Of a stretch of DNA of 64,000 bases, positions 8,525 through 17,499 are shown in pieces. Source of the stretch: Gammaproteobacteria bacterium UBA5078 (GTDB lineage: Bacteria; Pseudomonadota; Gammaproteobacteria; Pseudomonadales; Pseudohongiellaceae); contig DIAM01000021.1 of assembly GCA_002416505.1 (NCBI GenBank), positions 305,118 through 369,117 on the forward strand, given 5' to 3'. The notes beneath the pieces are model-generated. The model saw nothing but the letters and a program-made list of their open reading frames with translations. It was not told the DNA's origin and did not search any database. The position numbers and the translations under genes were made by a program. How positions within the stretch are numbered: the first letter of the stretch is position 1; every line of letters begins with the position of its first letter.

Positions 8525-9250
8525 ATGTTGAAATTTAACCATGCTTCATTATTAGCAAGCCTATGCTTGCTTGGCAGCCTCGGCACCCAATCTGCACTGG
8601 CCCAAACCGAAGACGCACTGTCCACTGAGATCGAGTTAGGGGCAATCTTTACATCGGGCAACACCGAAGACCAAAACATCAAATTCAAGAGCAACGTGGT
8701 ATACACACGCGAGTCTTGGGAATACGGCTTCTCCATCGACGGCTTCCGCTCCTCCAAGAATGATGAGCTCGCTGCACAGCGCCTCTATACCGTCGGATCG
8801 GCGACCTATAATCTGGATGCCGATTCTTTCATACTGTCGCGACTCGCCTATGAAGACGACCGTTTCAGCGGCTATGACAGCCAGTCCGATGCTTCCGTCA
8901 GCTACGGTCACAGCCTCCTGCCCGACCGCGAAAACCTCGACTGGAATTACACAATCGGTGCCGGTATGCGTTACTCCCGCGAGCCCGGTGACACCACCAG
9001 TGAAGCGATTCTTCGATTGGGCACGGAGCTGCGCTGGAACATCTCCGAGAACGCGCTATTCGTGCAAACACTAAGCGTAGAGAGCGGCAGTCAATCCACC
9101 ATTAGCCGCTCCGAAAGTTCCATACAATCGGACATCATGGACAATCTTTCCATGAAGTTTTCGATTAAGATCAAGAACCAGTCGGAGGTGCCAATCGGGC
9201 GTGAGAAAACCGATAGCGAAGCCTCTGTCACATTGCTCTTGCGTCTCTAA
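8525..9250 (+). CDS. DUF481-family outer-membrane protein
   Basis: A 241-residue exported protein with a signal peptide ending near SALAQ. It matches the DUF481 (YdiY-like) family: the opening FTSGNTEDQNIKFKSNV, alternating beta strands such as YTRESWEYGFSIDGFRSS, the block LAYEDDRFSGYDSQSDASV, and a C-terminal strand EASVTLLLRL. The family forms small outer-membrane beta barrels, in some species salt-inducible, with no known enzymatic function. The ATG has AGGAAA upstream. It appears to be a single-gene unit after the RidA terminator. Confidence 0.85.
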   Translation: MLKFNHASLLASLCLLGSLGTQSALAQTEDALSTEIELGAIFTSGNTEDQNIKFKSNVVYTRESWEYGFSIDGFRSSKNDELAAQRLYTVGSATYNLDADSFILSRLAYEDDRFSGYDSQSDASVSYGHSLLPDRENLDWNYTIGAGMRYSREPGDTTSEAILRLGTELRWNISENALFVQTLSVESGSQSTISRSESSIQSDIMDNLSMKFSIKIKNQSEVPIGREKTDSEASVTLLLRL

Positions 9251-9305
9251 CTCGGCGCTTGCCCCAATTATACAGGCTGTTTATTTCAACATCTAAGGTA
9301 CTGAT

Positions 9306-10925
9306 ATGACTCCTGCAGTGCGTTTTTATTGGATCACCAGCCTGTTGTGGCTAACACTCGGCGCATACCTCCTCTTCCACGTCAGTGGCGCCGGCTTTAG
9401 CATCGAAGCCGCCAATGATCACGTTGCCGCGCTCATCTTCTTGCTCTGCGGATTAGTGTTCTTCGCCATTGGCCTGCATGACATTTACGTTAGCGACAGC
9501 AATCTGCGGAAAAATTATCCCGTCTTCGCCAACCTGCGCTATCTGTTCGAGGCCATTCGTCCCGAGATTCGCCAGTACTTCATCGCGAGCAACTTGGAAG
9601 AGGCGCCGTTCAATCGTGAGGCACGCGATCTAATCTACCGCCGCGCAAAGAAGCTCAACGATACCTTACCGTTCGGCACCGAACAGGACTTGATGGAAGA
9701 TGGTTATCTCACCGTTTTTCATTCCATCAAGGCAACTCATGTCCCCAAGGAGAAAGCCCGTATCGTTTTTGGTGGAGAGCAATGCCTAAAACCCTATAGC
9801 GCATCTATCCTCAACATCTCGGGGATGAGCTTCGGCGCATTGAGCGCCTCCGCGATCTCGGCACTGAACAAGGCGGCAGCGATGGGCAATTTCGCCCACA
9901 ACACTGGCGAAGGCAGCATCAGCCCCTATCACCGCACCCATGGTGGAGATTTGATTTGGCAGATCGGGACGGGCTATTTCGGCTGCCGCAATCTTGATGG
10001 CTCGTTCAATGATGCGGCATTCCAAAAAAATGCCGACGACGATGCCGTGAAGATGATCGAGATCAAGATATCGCAGGGGGCAAAGCCTTCCCACGGAGGC
10101 GTATTGCCCGGCGCGAAAGTGACTCAGGAGATCGCCAACATACGACTCGTCGAAGTCGGCAAAACGGTAGAGTCTCCAGCCAATCATCCGGAGTTCAGCT
10201 CTCCGGTTGGTTTGCTAGAATTCGTGAAACGACTACGCGACTTGAGTGGCGGCAAGCCCACGGGCTTTAAGCTGTGCATTGGCAGGAAGAGCGAATTTAT
10301 GAGTATCGTGAAGGCGATGCTCAGCACTGGGATTTACCCCGACTTCATCACCATCGATGGCGCCGAGGGCGGCACGGGTGCCGCACCTGTGGAATTTTCC
10401 AACCGGATCGGCATGCCGTGTCTCGAGGCCACTTATTTCGTTAATCAGGTCTTAGTTGGCGCTGGCATCCGCTCTAAACTGCGCCTGATCAGCGCGGGTA
10501 AGACCGCCACAGGCTTCGATCTGCTCACCAAGATGGCCCTAGGTGCTGATTCGGTGAATTCCGCACGCGCGATGATGCTCGCACTGGGCTGTGTGCAGTC
10601 TAAGTCCTGCAATACTAACAAGTGCCCTACGGGAATCGCGACCACCGACCCTGCCCGCGCTAAGGCCATCGATGTGGAAGATAAGTCGCGCCGTGTACGC
10701 AACTATCACGCAGGCACGATAGCGGCGTTTATGGACCTGTGTGGCGCAATCGGCTATGACGACCCAACCAAGCTTCGGGCCACCGACTTGTTCGAACGTG
10801 TAGGCAAGGACTTAAAACATTTCGATCAGATTTACACGCCACTGAGTAGCGGCCAATTACTAACGGCGAGCATTCCCGAGGCCTATGCCGAGGATTGGCA
10901 CAAGTCGAGCGCGGAAAGCTTCTAA
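9306..10925 (+). CDS. Membrane-anchored FMN-binding glutamate-synthase-family protein
   Basis: A 539-residue protein with two N-terminal membrane helices (about residues 8-27 and 41-60) and a large domain like the FMN-binding region of glutamate synthase (GltB). It has the FMN-barrel segments LNISGMSFGALSASAI, NTGEGSISPYHR and DFITIDGAEGGTGAAP. The C-x5-C-x4-C motif in CVQSKSCNTNKCPTGI matches the [3Fe-4S] ligands of GltB. The amidotransferase domain of true glutamate synthase is absent, so it probably does not make glutamate from glutamine. The physiological substrate of this stand-alone family is not established. It ends 2 bp from the convergent surE stop codon. Confidence 0.85.
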   Translation: MTPAVRFYWITSLLWLTLGAYLLFHVSGAGFSIEAANDHVAALIFLLCGLVFFAIGLHDIYVSDSNLRKNYPVFANLRYLFEAIRPEIRQYFIASNLEEAPFNREARDLIYRRAKKLNDTLPFGTEQDLMEDGYLTVFHSIKATHVPKEKARIVFGGEQCLKPYSASILNISGMSFGALSASAISALNKAAAMGNFAHNTGEGSISPYHRTHGGDLIWQIGTGYFGCRNLDGSFNDAAFQKNADDDAVKMIEIKISQGAKPSHGGVLPGAKVTQEIANIRLVEVGKTVESPANHPEFSSPVGLLEFVKRLRDLSGGKPTGFKLCIGRKSEFMSIVKAMLSTGIYPDFITIDGAEGGTGAAPVEFSNRIGMPCLEATYFVNQVLVGAGIRSKLRLISAGKTATGFDLLTKMALGADSVNSARAMMLALGCVQSKSCNTNKCPTGIATTDPARAKAIDVEDKSRRVRNYHAGTIAAFMDLCGAIGYDDPTKLRATDLFERVGKDLKHFDQIYTPLSSGQLLTASIPEAYAEDWHKSSAESF

Positions 10926-10927
10926 GG

Positions 10928-11779
10928 TCACGGCAATGTGAGTTGCCAGTCGGGCAGTAGCTCCAGCAACTCATAGTCAGTCCAGTCCAGTCGCAACGGT
11001 GTAACAGTGGCATAGGCATTCTGATATGCCCATGTATCACTTGTGCTGTCCTGCGACTGATCGACGCTACGGGTGCGTTCATATTCTAGTATCTGCGCGG
11101 TCTCGCTAATCAAGTCATATTGCCCAACGCTTAAATAGGAATCTCCCATCGGCCGGATTGCGACCCCCTTGAGCTCACCTCGCGGCACATTGATGGAGAC
11201 AACCACTCCACTGGGCGCACCCTGCGCCTGATAGCGACGCACCACTTGCGCGGCGAGCCCTGCGGTCACCGCCGTATCGACCCCGCTGGTGTCTTGGGAT
11301 ACTGCAATCGCCGGGACTCCCAAGTAGACTGCCTGCATCGCGGCTCCGACGGTTCCAGACATATGCGAGACCTTGCCTACATTCGCACCGTTGTTTATTC
11401 CAGAGACGACGAGGTCGAAGGGATTGTCCTTCCCCAAAACCAGTAATCCATAACGAAGCGCATCGGCGGGCGTGCCAATGACCCCATAGCCGAACAATTG
11501 ACCATCGCGCACAATGCGCTCGACTCGAAGACTGCCCCCAGTTGAAGCCTGGGAGGAACCTGACTGGTTGGTGCGGGGCGCGGATACCACGACCTCGCCA
11601 AGGGTCTGCAACTCTTCTACTAAAGCCGCGAGAAGGGGAGACTCCACACCATCGTCGTTAGTCACGAGGATACGATAGCCCTGAGCCCACGAAGTCGATG
11701 TAAAGGCGCATGCAAACAGCAATAGGAAACAGAAGAGGTAGTGCCGAGAGGTACACAGAGATTTTATTGAAGTCGCCAT
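10928..11779 (-). CDS. surE: Exported SurE-type 5'/3'-nucleotidase
   Basis: A 283-residue SurE-family phosphatase. It shows the family metal-binding motif LVTNDDGVESP, the SGSSQAST loop, and DLVVSGINNGANVGKVSHMSGTV. SurE is a divalent-metal nucleoside 5'/3'-monophosphatase and is usually cytosolic. Here the N-terminus carries a hydrophobic signal peptide (YLFCFLLLFACAFTSTSWAQ), which implies a periplasmic enzyme that could scavenge extracellular nucleotides. The usual operon partners (pcm, nlpD, rpoS, truD) are absent, which supports a separate exported paralog. Start ATG with GAGG upstream. Confidence 0.88.
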   Translation of the reverse strand: MATSIKSLCTSRHYLFCFLLLFACAFTSTSWAQGYRILVTNDDGVESPLLAALVEELQTLGEVVVSAPRTNQSGSSQASTGGSLRVERIVRDGQLFGYGVIGTPADALRYGLLVLGKDNPFDLVVSGINNGANVGKVSHMSGTVGAAMQAVYLGVPAIAVSQDTSGVDTAVTAGLAAQVVRRYQAQGAPSGVVVSINVPRGELKGVAIRPMGDSYLSVGQYDLISETAQILEYERTRSVDQSQDSTSDTWAYQNAYATVTPLRLDWTDYELLELLPDWQLTLP

Positions 11780-11816
11780 GCGCAGCCCCTCGACCTTATC
11801 TAAGTGAGGCCCTAAC

Positions 11817-11845
11817 TGCAGTCAGTGGCTATACCCCTGACTGCA
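11817..11845. terminator. Stem-loop between a small lipoprotein gene and surE
   Basis: A perfect 9-bp inverted repeat TGCAGTCAG (11817-11825) / CTGACTGCA (11837-11845) with an 11-nt loop. It lacks a T run on either strand, so it is either a weak terminator after the lipoprotein gene (minus strand) or an operator in the surE upstream region. Confidence 0.4.
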
Positions 11846-11863
11846 ATTGGGAAAAAGCAGATA

Positions 11864-12229
11864 TTACTGACGAGTAGCTGTAACGGGGATCGCGCCGAAG
11901 TCTGAATCGAAGTTACCAGTGAGGTTATCCCCATCGATAGTGCCTGCGAAGCTCAACGCCAAAGTCTGGCCTTGCGCGTCCACTACTACGTTAAAGCTAA
12001 CGGCATTGCCAGTCACTGTGATGCCCTGTAGCTCTGTCGCGCCGAGATCGTCGGAAGACATAGTGCCCATCAAGTCTGGATTAACGTCCAGAGTTGCGCC
12101 CATTACCCCTACTGGCGTATTGATACTAACATCCCACATACCGACGAACGGATTCGCTGGAGTTGACGCACAGGCGGCGAGAAAGATGGTGGCCGCGACA
12201 ATCATGACGCTCTTGTAAATTCTTTTCAT
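11864..12229 (-). CDS. Small putative lipoprotein of unknown function
   Basis: A 121-residue protein with a lipoprotein signal peptide: charged start MKRIYKS, hydrophobic core, and lipobox LAAC with Cys at residue 20. The mature part is one small beta-rich domain (GMWDVSINTPVGVMGATLDV, then alternating strands to IPVTATRQ). The opening NPFVGMWDVSINTP resembles lipocalin-like or calycin-type ligand-binding folds. That is only a resemblance and no family is assigned. It is likely tethered to the inner leaflet of the outer membrane. Monocistronic or upstream of surE. Confidence 0.7.
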   Translation of the reverse strand: MKRIYKSVMIVAATIFLAACASTPANPFVGMWDVSINTPVGVMGATLDVNPDLMGTMSSDDLGATELQGITVTGNAVSFNVVVDAQGQTLALSFAGTIDGDNLTGNFDSDFGAIPVTATRQ

Positions 12230-12556
12230 GGTTTCCCCTATAATTTTCTTGTCGGTATTGAATCGATGTACCTGAATTTAACGCAGAAATAACTGCGCTG
12301 GGCTATTTTCGCTGTAATCGAGCGCGAGTCAACGTTAAATTAGGCAGCGAGAGGGATATTTGAGATTGGTTTCCTCAAATTCTGCAATTTGCACAATTCA
12401 GGGAGACATCGAGGGCTTATTGGTCGGCATCAAATTGCTGACCACCCATTTCTGCTATATGCTGGCGCCATCACCTCAAGCCTCAGTCGCAGCAATGCGC
12501 ACCCTCCGCTCAAGCACCGCACAACCAATAGATTAATTAGCAAAGAGGATAGACCA
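12230..12556. other. Divergent intergenic region upstream of the molybdenum hydroxylase genes
   Basis: This 327-bp region separates the minus-strand lipoprotein gene from the plus-strand Fe-S subunit gene and shows no convincing gene. It contains an inverted repeat ATTTGAG (12358-12364) / CTCAAAT (12374-12380) and a short palindrome TGCAATTTGCA (12383-12393). Either could be a regulator site for the downstream operon. A GTG at 12389 opens the downstream frame but has no ribosome site. Confidence 0.4.
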
Positions 12557-13012
12557 ATGGCGCGTTTTCGAGTTAACGGCGTTGAACAAGAATTAGACAT
12601 AGAGCCCGATATGCCCTTGCTTTGGGCCCTTCGCGATGAATTGGGCCTCAAGGGCACGAAGTTCGGCTGCGGTGTCGCTGCCTGCGGCGCCTGTACAGTT
12701 CAAGTCAATGGCAACCCCGTGCGCAGCTGTGTCACCCCTGTCAGCGCCATCGAAGGCAGTGATGTGAAGACCATCGAGGGTCTAGCCACTAACGTCGGCG
12801 GAATCACTGCAGTCCAGCAAGCCTGGATAGACCATCAAGTTCCCCAATGCGGCTACTGCCAATCAGGCATGATCATGGCGGTGTCTGCGCTACTGGAGAG
12901 CAACCCTAGCCCAAGTGACGCGGATATCGACGGCGCTATCACTAATGTGTGCCGCTGTGGCACCTACCCCCGCATCCGCCGCGCCATCAAATCCCTTACT
13001 GCGACCGCATAA
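12557..13012 (+). CDS. (2Fe-2S)-binding small subunit of a molybdenum hydroxylase (IorA-like)
   Basis: A 151-residue electron-transfer subunit of the xanthine oxidase family. The plant-type [2Fe-2S] cluster ligands are in FGCGVAACGACTVQVNG and the paired Cys SCVTPVS. The C-terminal four-helix cluster uses PQCGYCQSGMIMA and NVCRCGTYPRIR. This two-domain small subunit is typical of isoquinoline 1-oxidoreductase and aldehyde dehydrogenases that lack a separate FAD subunit. The ATG at 12557 follows AGAGGA and matches the usual family N-terminus (MARFRVNGVEQELD). It has no signal of its own and probably travels out with the Tat-tagged large subunit. It lies 14 bp before the large-subunit gene. Confidence 0.92.
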   Translation: MARFRVNGVEQELDIEPDMPLLWALRDELGLKGTKFGCGVAACGACTVQVNGNPVRSCVTPVSAIEGSDVKTIEGLATNVGGITAVQQAWIDHQVPQCGYCQSGMIMAVSALLESNPSPSDADIDGAITNVCRCGTYPRIRRAIKSLTATA

Positions 13013-13026
13013 GGCTGGGAGAGAAT

Positions 13027-15240
13027 ATGACTATTTCAAGACGCCGTTTCATACTTGGCACTACCGTCGTTGGCGGTGGCTTACTCATCGGCTATGCCTC
13101 TACCCGCCCGAGCAAACACTCTATCGCGAATCGCGATGCGGGCGAGCAACCTTATCTCACTACCTGGCTGCGCATCTCCCCCGATAACACCGTGACGGTC
13201 ATCGTGCCGCACTCGGAGATGGGCCAGGGCATCCTCACATCCCTACCCATGATGGCCGCCGACGAAATGGATGCCGATTGGGACATGGTACACGTAGAGC
13301 AGGCGCCTGCGACCGACTTGTTCGCCAATGGGGTGCTGGTAAAGGGTTTCGCAGAGTCATTAGGCGTTAGCGTACCTGGCTTCCTCAATGGCGTGGCCGC
13401 AGCCGGCGCCATGAAGATCGCCGAGATCATGAATATGCAGATCACCGGCGGTAGCAGTTCGGTGCGTTTCACCGGCGAACAGGGCATGCGCGTAGCCGGT
13501 GCCGCCGCACGCGAAATGCTGATTAAGGCCGCCGCCGCACGCCTCGATGTACCCGAGAGTGAATTGAGCACTAGTCTGAGTTACGTAAGACACAGCGCAA
13601 GCGGGCGCACACTCTCGTATGGCGAGCTCGCCTCCGATGCGGCGCGTTTCGAGCCTGCTTCGGCACCTCGGCTGAAGGACCCCAAAGACTTTACCTTGAT
13701 GGGCAAGTCGATCCCACGGATCGACATCCCAGCAAAGGTCGACGGCACGGCACTCTACGGCATCGATGCCGAGGCTCCGGGCATGCTCTATGCCGCCGTG
13801 CGCACCTCGCCCGTGTTCGGCAATAAGCTGAGCTCGGTCAACGCAGATGTAGCGCTGCAGCGTCGGGGCGTCGTGAAAGTAATCGAGCTCGACAACGCAG
13901 TCGCCGTCGTCGCGGACAATTACTGGCGTGCCAAGCAGGCACTGGCAGCATTAGACATTCGTTTCGAGGAGACTGCGAACAATCAAGTCACTACACAATC
14001 GATCTACGCTCAATACGACGATGCACTGCTCGGCGAGCTCAGCAAAGACGTCGAAGAGGGTGACGCCGCCGCAGCTCTGGCAGATGCCCAGTCCGTGGTG
14101 GAGGCTACGTATCGCGTGCCTTATCTTGCACACGCCGCAATGGAGCCGATGAACTGCACGGTGCACTTCCATGATGGCAAGTGCGATGTCTGGACCGGCA
14201 CACAAGACAATCTTGGCATCCGCGGACGCGTAGCGAAGATCGCGGAAATGGATGAAAACGACGTCACCATGCACGCCTTCTACCTCGGCGGCGGTTTCGG
14301 CCGCAGGCTGCCAACAGACACCAATACCATCGATCAGGCGACGCTCATCGCCAAGCATTTCGATGTGCCGGTGAAGACGCTCTGGAGCCGCGAGGATGAC
14401 ATCCAGCAGGACTACTATCGCCCAGCGGTGACCAGCAAGTTCCGCGGCGGTTTCGACGCGAATAATCAATTGATCGCGTGGGAGAACCACTACATCGGCA
14501 AGAACGAACCCGCCGAAGCAGCCCATACGCCCTATGCAATTCCCAATAAACACATCGCCTATGCAGAGAGTGAGACACATGTCCCCTTTGGCGCATGGCG
14601 CAGCGTGGCGCATTCGCAGCACACCTTCTTCCTCGAGTCTTTCGTGGACGAGCTAGCGCACCGCTCTGGGCAGAATCCCTACCAGTTCCGCCTCAATATG
14701 CTGGCAGACAAGCCACGCCACGCAGCAGTGCTCAAGGCGGCAGCGGAGCGAGCAGGCTGGGAGCGCAATCTCGCGCCTGGTCGCGCCCAGGGCATAGCGC
14801 TACAAGAGAGTTTCGGATCGATCGTCGCGCAGGTAGCGGAAGTATCGATCACCGAGGCAGGACAGGTACGGGTGCATCGGGTGACCTGCGCGATCGACTG
14901 TGGTCGCTCGATCAATCCCGATACCGTAGCGTCTCAGGCTGAGAGTGGCGTGATCTTCGGGCTGACTGCGGCACTGTACGGGGAGATTACGATTGATCAG
15001 GGTCGGGTGATGCAGAACAATTTCACTGACTACGAGATGATCACCCTGCAAGATGCGCCGGAGATCGATATCGTAACCGTCGAATCCGGCGAGGCATTGG
15101 GTGGCATGGGAGAACCTGCGACACCGCCTATCGCCGCTGCAGTGGCAAACGCGGTCTACATCCTAACGGGTCAGCGCGTGCGCGAACTGCCACTGAAGAA
15201 CTACCGATTCACGGCAGTGCCAAACGAGTCGGCTGTCTAA
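13027..15240 (+). CDS. Tat-exported molybdopterin-binding large subunit (IorB-like aldehyde/isoquinoline oxidoreductase)
   Basis: A 737-residue catalytic subunit of a molybdenum hydroxylase. The start ATG at 13027 (GGGAGAG upstream) gives MTISRRRFILGTTVVGGG, a twin-arginine signal. Family markers are the molybdopterin motif YLGGGFGRRLPTD, the repeated aldehyde-oxidase domain (IPRIDIPAKVDGTALYGIDA), and the catalytic glutamate in LGGMGEPATPPIAAAV. Such enzymes hydroxylate aldehydes or N-heterocycles using water and pass electrons through the small subunit to a cytochrome. The two subunits form an operon. No dedicated cytochrome subunit lies beside them, so an electron acceptor must come from elsewhere in the periplasm. 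Substrate unknown. Confidence 0.92.
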   Translation: MTISRRRFILGTTVVGGGLLIGYASTRPSKHSIANRDAGEQPYLTTWLRISPDNTVTVIVPHSEMGQGILTSLPMMAADEMDADWDMVHVEQAPATDLFANGVLVKGFAESLGVSVPGFLNGVAAAGAMKIAEIMNMQITGGSSSVRFTGEQGMRVAGAAAREMLIKAAAARLDVPESELSTSLSYVRHSASGRTLSYGELASDAARFEPASAPRLKDPKDFTLMGKSIPRIDIPAKVDGTALYGIDAEAPGMLYAAVRTSPVFGNKLSSVNADVALQRRGVVKVIELDNAVAVVADNYWRAKQALAALDIRFEETANNQVTTQSIYAQYDDALLGELSKDVEEGDAAAALADAQSVVEATYRVPYLAHAAMEPMNCTVHFHDGKCDVWTGTQDNLGIRGRVAKIAEMDENDVTMHAFYLGGGFGRRLPTDTNTIDQATLIAKHFDVPVKTLWSREDDIQQDYYRPAVTSKFRGGFDANNQLIAWENHYIGKNEPAEAAHTPYAIPNKHIAYAESETHVPFGAWRSVAHSQHTFFLESFVDELAHRSGQNPYQFRLNMLADKPRHAAVLKAAAERAGWERNLAPGRAQGIALQESFGSIVAQVAEVSITEAGQVRVHRVTCAIDCGRSINPDTVASQAESGVIFGLTAALYGEITIDQGRVMQNNFTDYEMITLQDAPEIDIVTVESGEALGGMGEPATPPIAAAVANAVYILTGQRVRELPLKNYRFTAVPNESAV

Positions 15241-15245
15241 GCTAG

Positions 15246-15281
15246 AGTCTCTGCAGCCCCACTGAAGGAGCTGCAGAGACT
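15246..15281. terminator. Convergent stem-loop between the Mo-hydroxylase and monooxygenase-like genes
   Basis: A perfect 12-bp inverted repeat AGTCTCTGCAGC (15246-15257) / GCTGCAGAGACT (15270-15281) with a 12-nt loop sits between two convergent genes. There is no T run, but position and stem strength suggest a bidirectional transcription stop. Confidence 0.6.
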
Positions 15282-15285
15282 TGCA

Positions 15286-17250
15286 TTACTGCTGCGAACG
15301 GCGAGTCTGCTGCATCATCAATTGCTGAAACTCATCGAACTCGAGCCCACCGGACTTGTTCTTGTCCAAGATCACAAACGCCATCGCAAGGCCCTGTCGC
15401 ATACGCTCAGGCATCTCGTCTAACTCCACCTTGCCGTCCATATTCAAATCCATATAGCCTATGGTGATCCCCGCTAGATACTTGCCGATATCGACTTCTT
15501 GAACATCGTCTTCCTTGTGTTCGAATCGAAAAGATACTCCGCCATAGAGCATCTCTTCCCATGTCTGCTCGCCAAACCGCACCAGCTTGCTGGCATCGGG
15601 GTTGCTCAGATTCGCCTCGGAATTATCGTATACGGTGCGATGAATCAGTTTTGTCCCTGCAGGTGCATGAATGGGCTCTTGCAGTTGGAAATAGCGCTGC
15701 CAATTGAAGTCGTAATTTGGAACCGACAACACAAGCTCTTCGCGTCCGTCCGGATAGGCTAAGGAGAAGGTCGAACTGCGACCGCGGTAGTGGGCGTGGG
15801 GAAACAGGCTATAGATCACCGCATCTTGCTGAAATTGATAATAGGCCCCCGCCTCGTAGTTGGGCTCACCTGGCGGGATGCGCAGATCTACGTTCACCAT
15901 CGCATAGTGCTGCAGCATGAACTCCGGCTCAACTTCGGAGAAATACAGACCAATCTTAGTTTGATCCGTACTTTCCCTGCCGTAAGTCGTGTAATGCATC
16001 TGACTGAAGAAGGTTGACCCGGCAGGCACCAAGACACCGGTACTCTCAGGGTATTCGTATAATTCATTGCCCGGCACGAAGGTCATCAGCTGTGACTGGA
16101 ACAAGGCCTCGCCAATCGGGCTACCGAGGTCGATGCCCGATTGGAAATCCTTCGGACCAAATGTTGCTATTGCATGGTGAAGAACCTGCCTGTCGCTCGG
16201 CACGATCTGCACGGCGCGGACCCATATATCGCGGTCTAGTGGGTTCTCGACGGTGAGTATCTGATAGTCGAGGGTACCCGTGGCAGGCACGGTGAAGGCT
16301 GGTAGATCGAGCACCAAGTCTGGCTCACCTAGCTCCCACTCGGTCTCCCGCTCCCCTACGGCTAATAGTGGATCGGCACTGCCATCGCTGCGCGCGCCTT
16401 CGTCTATCCATTGCACGAGTGTTTGGGCCTGCGGCGTCGTCAAACCCATATCGTGCTTGAACTGATTGACCTTTGGGTCAGCATGCCAGGGCGGCATGCG
16501 CTTGGTCAGGATCACTTCGCGAATCATCGGCGAGAAGCCCTGCACCATCGCGTGACTAGTCATGGCCCAAGGCCCGATGCCTCCGGGGCGATGGCAGCTC
16601 ACGCACTTCTCTTGCAATATGGGTACGATGGTGTCGCTATAGGAAATGGCTGACAACATCGATGCCACGGTGATCTGCTCGTCAGCATAGGCATCTGGCA
16701 TGGCACGGGTCGCTTGCGCAACTGCCTGGTCTGCCAACAGAGCCGTCAATGCATCGCGCAGATAGAGCTCCTTAGGGTTCGCCAAGTCATCGACAACGGG
16801 TCCTCGGTAGACCACCTTCCAGTTTTGCGGGTCGATCAGCAGGACCTCGCCGGCAGTATTCAACCCATAGGTTGTGCCGACGAGTTGTCCGTCGTCCTGC
16901 AGTATTGGGGCTGTTAACTGATGATCGGACTTGTCCTGAATAAGGACTTCACGAGAGCTCGTCGTCTCAGGGTTGATCAGAAAGAAAGGGATATCTTGTC
17001 CTGCGAACCCGCCCAGGGTTTGGGTAATCCGATCATTTGCCTGCGCTACTAGTTCGGAGTCTACACGATGGGTCATCAGGACTACGGCCTTGGCGAGGCG
17101 GTGATAATGCAGCTCAACCGCACGACCCTGCTCGTCGAACAGTGTGAAATTGCCAGCGTTGTCCTGCGCCAGTACATTGCCGCAACTTGCGATAGCGAAT
17201 AAGACAGTGGCAACACGCAGCCATTGCGACTTCGGACCTACTAATTTCAT
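15286..17250 (-). CDS. Redoxin - cytochrome c - copper monooxygenase-like - EF-hand fusion protein
   Basis: A 654-residue exported protein with a signal peptide to about residue 28. Residues 30-175 are a thioredoxin/redoxin-like domain without a redox Cys where its neighbour paralog has one. Residues 200-290 form a cytochrome-like domain with CVSCH (216-220) and the segment KRMPPWHADP. Residues about 300-570 resemble a copper type II, ascorbate-dependent monooxygenase (PHM-like), with candidate copper histidines in VLHHAIATFGP, SQMHYTTYG and SLFPHAHYRGR. The C-terminus has two EF-hand-like loops, DLNMDGKVELDEM and DKNKSGGLEFDEF. These features suggest a periplasmic redox enzyme; the substrate is unknown. 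GGAG precedes the ATG. The N-terminal domain resembles the separate redoxin at 24493-25104. Confidence 0.8.
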   Translation of the reverse strand: MKLVGPKSQWLRVATVLFAIASCGNVLAQDNAGNFTLFDEQGRAVELHYHRLAKAVVLMTHRVDSELVAQANDRITQTLGGFAGQDIPFFLINPETTSSREVLIQDKSDHQLTAPILQDDGQLVGTTYGLNTAGEVLLIDPQNWKVVYRGPVVDDLANPKELYLRDALTALLADQAVAQATRAMPDAYADEQITVASMLSAISYSDTIVPILQEKCVSCHRPGGIGPWAMTSHAMVQGFSPMIREVILTKRMPPWHADPKVNQFKHDMGLTTPQAQTLVQWIDEGARSDGSADPLLAVGERETEWELGEPDLVLDLPAFTVPATGTLDYQILTVENPLDRDIWVRAVQIVPSDRQVLHHAIATFGPKDFQSGIDLGSPIGEALFQSQLMTFVPGNELYEYPESTGVLVPAGSTFFSQMHYTTYGRESTDQTKIGLYFSEVEPEFMLQHYAMVNVDLRIPPGEPNYEAGAYYQFQQDAVIYSLFPHAHYRGRSSTFSLAYPDGREELVLSVPNYDFNWQRYFQLQEPIHAPAGTKLIHRTVYDNSEANLSNPDASKLVRFGEQTWEEMLYGGVSFRFEHKEDDVQEVDIGKYLAGITIGYMDLNMDGKVELDEMPERMRQGLAMAFVILDKNKSGGLEFDEFQQLMMQQTRRSQQ

Positions 17251-17455
17251 GACTCACTCCAATATGCGCATCGAATCTCAGGCAGGCGCGAGGTGGCCGC
17301 CCAGAGTATACTCAGGGCATATTAGAGTATCGTCAGTACACAAAGAACGCTTTCTCAAAGGCATCCATGTGCTTTGCATTTTCTGGTGATAGTTTTCAAT
17401 TTTCCGTGAACACTAGCCCGGATTACGCGGTGTGGCGGCGTCCGGCTCTGGGAAA

Positions 17456-17486
17456 ACGCAGCGCCTCCAGTGGGAGAGCGCTGCGT
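17456..17486 (-). terminator. Terminator after the alpha/beta hydrolase gene
   Basis: A long hairpin has outer stem ACGCAGCGC / GCGCTGCGT (17456-17464 and 17478-17486) and an inner CTCC/GGAG pairing. It is followed on the minus strand by TTTTCCC. It lies 14 bp past the hydrolase stop codon. Confidence 0.7.
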
Positions 17487-17499
17487 CTTGAAAGCCGTT

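Noticed and set aside
13951..14622. Minus-strand open frame of 223 codons within the Mo-hydroxylase gene
   Set aside because: It lies antisense to conserved molybdopterin-binding sequence and shows no protein-family features.
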